Assembly (NCBI GenBank): GCA_964646525.1
Contig: CAZYER010000034.1
Coordinates: 1 to 16,526 of the forward strand
Length of the DNA: 16,526 nucleotides
Direction of reading: 5' to 3'
DNA from: GCA-002282575 sp964646525
GTDB lineage: Bacteria; Pseudomonadota; Gammaproteobacteria; Thiomicrospirales; Thiomicrospiraceae
A program made the position numbers and the translations under genes. The notes beneath the pieces are model-generated. The model saw nothing but the letters and a program-made list of their open reading frames with translations, did no database searches and was not told the DNA's origin. Positions 13,674 through 16,526 of this stretch are shown here, in pieces; the stretch's first letter is position 1, and every line of letters begins with the position of its first letter.

Positions 13674-14301
13674 TACTTTGCTGATCCGTCGCTTGATGAT
13701 GGGAGAGATTATTTGCATGGTCACGGATGAGGCGGCTGTTGATCGTTTACAGAATCCAGCCATCATGGATCATGTCAACACCGCCTTGGCTTATGTGGGC
13801 ATGAAGTTAAGCAGCAATGAGGTGAAAAGTTACTTCTATGCCAGTTATGCGGATTTGTCAAAGGCTGCTGACGCACAACAGTTAAAACAACGCCTACAGT
13901 CCATTGTTAAAATCATGCACCCCTTGTTCCAGTTTATTGAACTAATCACCAAAGCCAATAACGAGGACAGTTACCCGACGCAGGGACATACCTATCTCTT
14001 TTCACAGTTGCTGATGACCATCGAAAATAACGATGCACTGGCTGATATGTTGACCAACCTATCGAACAAAAGTCTTTTTAAGTCCGCCCGAGCCAAGAAC
14101 AATACCAATGATCGTTTAAGAAGCCTGCTCACGACCATGGTCGGTGAAGGCCTGCTTTATACCAGTGAAGAGGGACTCAGGTATGTGGTGACGGGTAAGT
14201 TTGATTATTACTTATCGATTTATCATCACATCGTGGCACTCGACTCTCCCGAAGTGATGGCAGAGGTTGCGGAAGAACAAGTGGATTTGGCATTAAGTTA
14301 A
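13666..14301 (+). CDS. jetB: MukE/MksE-like winged-helix subunit (JetB-like)
   Basis: Predicted small winged-helix partner of the kleisin in the condensin. At 211 residues it is in the usual range for MukE/JetB. The C-terminal part (NTNDRLRSLLTTMVGEGLLY, then EGLRYVVTGKFDYYLSIYHHI) looks like a winged helix. Identity rests on size, this fold-like pattern and position between the SMC and kleisin-like genes. I chose ATG 13666 (MSDTLLIRRLMMGE): AGGAG lies at 13654-13658, 7 nt before it, and an upstream in-frame ATG at 13636 lies inside the SMC gene with no such site. The start overlaps the SMC stop by 8 bp, and its stop codon shares one base with the next start (TAATG), so translation is coupled on both sides. 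Confidence 0.72.
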   Translation: MSDTLLIRRLMMGEIICMVTDEAAVDRLQNPAIMDHVNTALAYVGMKLSSNEVKSYFYASYADLSKAADAQQLKQRLQSIVKIMHPLFQFIELITKANNEDSYPTQGHTYLFSQLLMTIENNDALADMLTNLSNKSLFKSARAKNNTNDRLRSLLTTMVGEGLLYTSEEGLRYVVTGKFDYYLSIYHHIVALDSPEVMAEVAEEQVDLALS

Positions 14302-15569
14302 TGACAGCAGAAGAAATACGAAAACTGGGTGAAGCCATCGCACAGCATGCCGAGCTATTGGCTGAACTGGACTACGCGGAAGACGATCCCATCGCCGTGT
14401 TAGAACAAAGTGCATCCTTAGGCCTACTCAAAAATGCACGGCTGATTGAGGCTGTTGAAGACGACTATTATTTTCCAGGCGAACACTACGAGCTACTGCG
14501 TAAAACCATTCATACCTCCAGTTATGAAATGAGTGCCATGCCTGATATTTTGGACTGGTTTAGTCATGTCAATCACCTATCCAGCCAATATGCCGCCATT
14601 GAGCAAGAAGCATCCGAAGATGATCGTCACCTGATTCGCAAAGCCTTGGTACGCAGTCTGTTTCAAATGGGTACCCATTTAAAGGGCTTGATTCGCGAAG
14701 TCGATCGCAAAGCCTCGGCAGAGTTTGGTTACTGTAAGACTTTGCCAGCCAAAATCAGAGAAGGCCACTATTATCGCGAAAGAACCAGTGAAATTTTGGC
14801 GAAGTTAGAGCGACTCGACTATGTGTCGCTTAGCAAAATATCCTCGCACCCCGATATTGAATATCTCACCCTTGGCAAGTTGTTCAGCAAAATCGAAGGC
14901 TTACGCGCTGATTTGAGTCTGGTGTTGGTCAAGCTACAAAAACTCTCGGCCTCTTTTAAAGAAACAGAACTGAGAACCCGTCAATATCGCCGTATTCTCG
15001 CGGCACTTGATGAAAAGCGTTTAGACCTTGACAGCATTTTAGACCGCATTGATTGGGATCAAATTCCCTTGCTGAATAGCGTCAGCAGTGAGAGTCTTTC
15101 GCCCATCATGGCGGGTTATGACCATGAGAAGACCACCAGTTTTACACAGAGTTGTTTTAACGACATTGCAGCAAAGATCAAACTACCTAACTTAATGAAC
15201 CATGTGGTGGTCAGTTCAGAAGTGGTTTATTGGGATAGGGAAGAGGAGACAGCTGATGAAACACCCGTGTTTGATTTTGCTCAGCTGATTCAAGCGCATC
15301 AACTGAACTTTAGCCAACAACTGGTCGCCTCAACAGCCCCCGTATCGGTGATCCATTATTGGCAACAACAGGACAGCTTACGAAGCCAAGTCAGTGCCAA
15401 TGCTTGGTTGTTAGAAATGTCCCAATGGTTAGCCGATGCGCAGCAATCGCTAGATTCAACAGCGATGGTAATGTCTATCGATATGATTGAAAGTGAGCCA
15501 GTGCCTCATACCGACATGATTGAGGTCTATGATATTCAAGCCCGTTTTACTATCGGTAAAACGCTATGA
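14301..15569 (+). CDS. jetA: Kleisin-like condensin subunit (JetA/MksF-like)
   Basis: Predicted kleisin linking the SMC heads, 422 residues. The N-terminal part (to about 100) could be a winged-helix head contact (EDDYYFPGEHYELLRKTI). The middle is helical, with a coiled-coil stretch at roughly 195-255 (KIEGLRADLSLVLVKLQKLS, then RTRQYRRILAALDEKRLDLDSILDRI), as in MukF-type proteins. The C-terminal part would be the second head-binding domain. I see no catalytic motif. The assignment rests mainly on operon position, length and helical content, as kleisins diverge strongly. It starts at the base where the previous gene ends and shares ATGA with the next gene, so stoichiometric production is likely. 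Confidence 0.6.
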   Translation: MTAEEIRKLGEAIAQHAELLAELDYAEDDPIAVLEQSASLGLLKNARLIEAVEDDYYFPGEHYELLRKTIHTSSYEMSAMPDILDWFSHVNHLSSQYAAIEQEASEDDRHLIRKALVRSLFQMGTHLKGLIREVDRKASAEFGYCKTLPAKIREGHYYRERTSEILAKLERLDYVSLSKISSHPDIEYLTLGKLFSKIEGLRADLSLVLVKLQKLSASFKETELRTRQYRRILAALDEKRLDLDSILDRIDWDQIPLLNSVSSESLSPIMAGYDHEKTTSFTQSCFNDIAAKIKLPNLMNHVVVSSEVVYWDREEETADETPVFDFAQLIQAHQLNFSQQLVASTAPVSVIHYWQQQDSLRSQVSANAWLLEMSQWLADAQQSLDSTAMVMSIDMIESEPVPHTDMIEVYDIQARFTIGKTL

Positions 15570-16432
15570 AATTAACCGCAGCCCAAGTACGTGAGCTTCA
15601 AGCGATGAGTCAAAAAGGCTTGCCTTGTGAAAAGCCCACATCGGCATGGATTATCCAGCTGACCGAAGAAGAGGGGATCGGCACACTTAGCGGCAAGAAA
15701 TGCTTTTTTAGTGCCAAGGATCTTAACAAAATAGCGGTGTTTCTTCGAGTCAATGGCTATGGTCAAACCGTCACAGAAGCCGATTTTGCTGATCGCTTAA
15801 CCCTCGCAGAAAAACTGAATGATGAGAAGTTGGCTAACCAACCCGTCAGCCAAGGACGGGTGATGGTTAAATCCTTTGCTAAGGACTTTGTGGTGGCGGG
15901 TAAGTCCTTCCCAGAAGGTCATGGCATAGAATTTCAGTTAAACGACTTGCTCAATGCCGACATTAAGCAATGGTTACTGGTCGAAAACCTGGCGGTATTC
16001 TTAGCCATTGAGCAATACCCCAACCTATTAAACTGCCTTGATGAGAATTGCCTAGTACTTTATCGCGGGCATGGTTTTTTCACCGCACAAGCCAGTCAAA
16101 GTCTGCTCAGGCAAAGCAACGCCTCAAAATTTGGGTTTTTTGACTTTGATCCAGCAGGCCTGCTTCAAATTGGTATGACGGATCTGGATGCACTGATTTT
16201 ACCAGCCCTCGATGAAGCGAATGTTAAGCGATTAATCGAAGCAAATAAATCTGGTGTGTTTGCTGATCAAGCCCTGCAATATGGTAAACAATTACAGACA
16301 TTGATCGATACTAATAGCCCCTTATCACCTTGGGCTTCAGTGATGCTTGAACATCAACTGGCTGTTATGCAAGAAACCTTACTAGCCAGAGATGTGTCGT
16401 TAACAAGGCAAAAGATTAGAATGTCAGATTAA
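15566..16432 (+). CDS. jetD: Toprim-domain nuclease-like subunit (JetD/MksG-like)
   Basis: Predicted effector of the system. In Wadjet, JetD is a Toprim protein related to the topoisomerase VI/Spo11 A subunit and cleaves the plasmid DNA captured by the condensin. The Toprim pattern is visible: the glutamate E140 in LLVENLAVFLAI, then LVLYRGHGFF, then the D-x-D pair D193 and D195 in FFDFDPAGLLQIG. About 120 residues precede it and may bind DNA or the core. At 288 residues it is shorter than the JetD proteins I know of (about 350-400), so an arm domain may be reduced. Catalytic residues look intact. The start codon overlaps the kleisin stop (ATGA), so it is co-translated. I see no terminator in the 94 nt that follow. 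Confidence 0.72.
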   Translation: MKLTAAQVRELQAMSQKGLPCEKPTSAWIIQLTEEEGIGTLSGKKCFFSAKDLNKIAVFLRVNGYGQTVTEADFADRLTLAEKLNDEKLANQPVSQGRVMVKSFAKDFVVAGKSFPEGHGIEFQLNDLLNADIKQWLLVENLAVFLAIEQYPNLLNCLDENCLVLYRGHGFFTAQASQSLLRQSNASKFGFFDFDPAGLLQIGMTDLDALILPALDEANVKRLIEANKSGVFADQALQYGKQLQTLIDTNSPLSPWASVMLEHQLAVMQETLLARDVSLTRQKIRMSD

Positions 16433-16448
16433 GCACGGCTGTCCCTGA

Positions 16449-16526
16449 CATGTTGGTAATTATCGCATTTTGCTAACGATTGCTGATGATGAAGTTGAAG
16501 TTTCTTACGTTGAAGAGGTTAAAAAA
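16449..16526 (+). pseudogene. Possible RelE/ParE-type toxin remnant, cut by the window edge
   Basis: After a TGA at 16446-16448 an open frame reads HVGNYRILLTIADDEVEVSY and continues VEEVKK to the window end. The VGNYRI..I.DDEVEV pattern resembles the conserved core near the C-terminus of RelE-type toxins (VGDYRI.Y.IDD). No start codon with a ribosome-binding site is seen, so it is most likely a 5'-truncated remnant; the piece is too short for certainty. An alternative frame from ATG 16486 has no ribosome-binding site. Confidence 0.35.

Noticed and set aside
1..16526. CRISPR array, rRNA operon, transposase or integrase
   Set aside because: No regularly spaced repeats, no rRNA-like sequence and no DDE, tyrosine or serine recombinase motifs were found on either strand.
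16486..16526. New gene starting at ATG 16486 (MMKLKFLTLKRLKK)
   Set aside because: No ribosome-binding site; the overlapping frame reads more like protein and resembles a RelE-type tail.

Overview
The window looks like the chromosome of a gammaproteobacterium of moderate GC content. The housekeeping genes (yggS, an S24-type lexA, clpB behind a sigma32-like promoter) are of gammaproteobacterial type, and sigma70-like -35/-10 pairs and Shine-Dalgarno sites are easy to find. I cannot name the genus. Two defence-rich accessory segments flank a short core segment.

Left accessory segment (1-3500). A tandem EcoRV-type restriction endonuclease and adenine methyltransferase (predicted site GATATC) comes first. 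It is followed by a solitary, probably inactive PIN/VapC-like gene on the minus strand and an AAA ATPase of the AAA_14/DUF4143 class. The ATPase gene is bracketed by two direct copies, about 100 bp each, of the 5' end of the PIN gene. The right-hand copy overlaps the 3' end of yggS and appears to have replaced its normal C-terminus. This makes the left segment a recombined insertion that abuts yggS.

Core segment (3442-8034). yggS (PLP homeostasis) is divergent from a LexA/S24 repressor. The intergenic region carries three GAAC-N4-GTTC palindromes, two of them on the lexA promoter, consistent with SOS autoregulation. Then come an imperfect 97-nt palindrome, a 62-codon orphan gene, a rho-independent terminator, and clpB.

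Right accessory segment (8035-16526). A good sigma70 promoter leads directly into a tRNA-Tyr(GUA)-like sequence that is recognisable only in its 5' two thirds; this is the likely island boundary. A small orphan gene follows, then what looks like one operon: a second AAA_14-type ATPase, a 26-codon leader ORF that ends in an ATGA overlap with the next gene, a 1231-residue SMC-type ATPase (JetC/MksB class), a MukE/JetB-like protein, a kleisin-like JetA candidate and a Toprim (JetD/MksG-like) protein. The last four genes overlap end to end. Together they are a Wadjet/MksBEFG-type anti-plasmid condensin with a nuclease-like fourth subunit, but in the order C-B-A-D instead of the usual A-B-C-D, with an ATPase and a leader peptide ORF added in front. 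The window closes with a possible RelE-like toxin remnant. The most interesting object is this reordered Wadjet-like operon with its translationally coupled leader.
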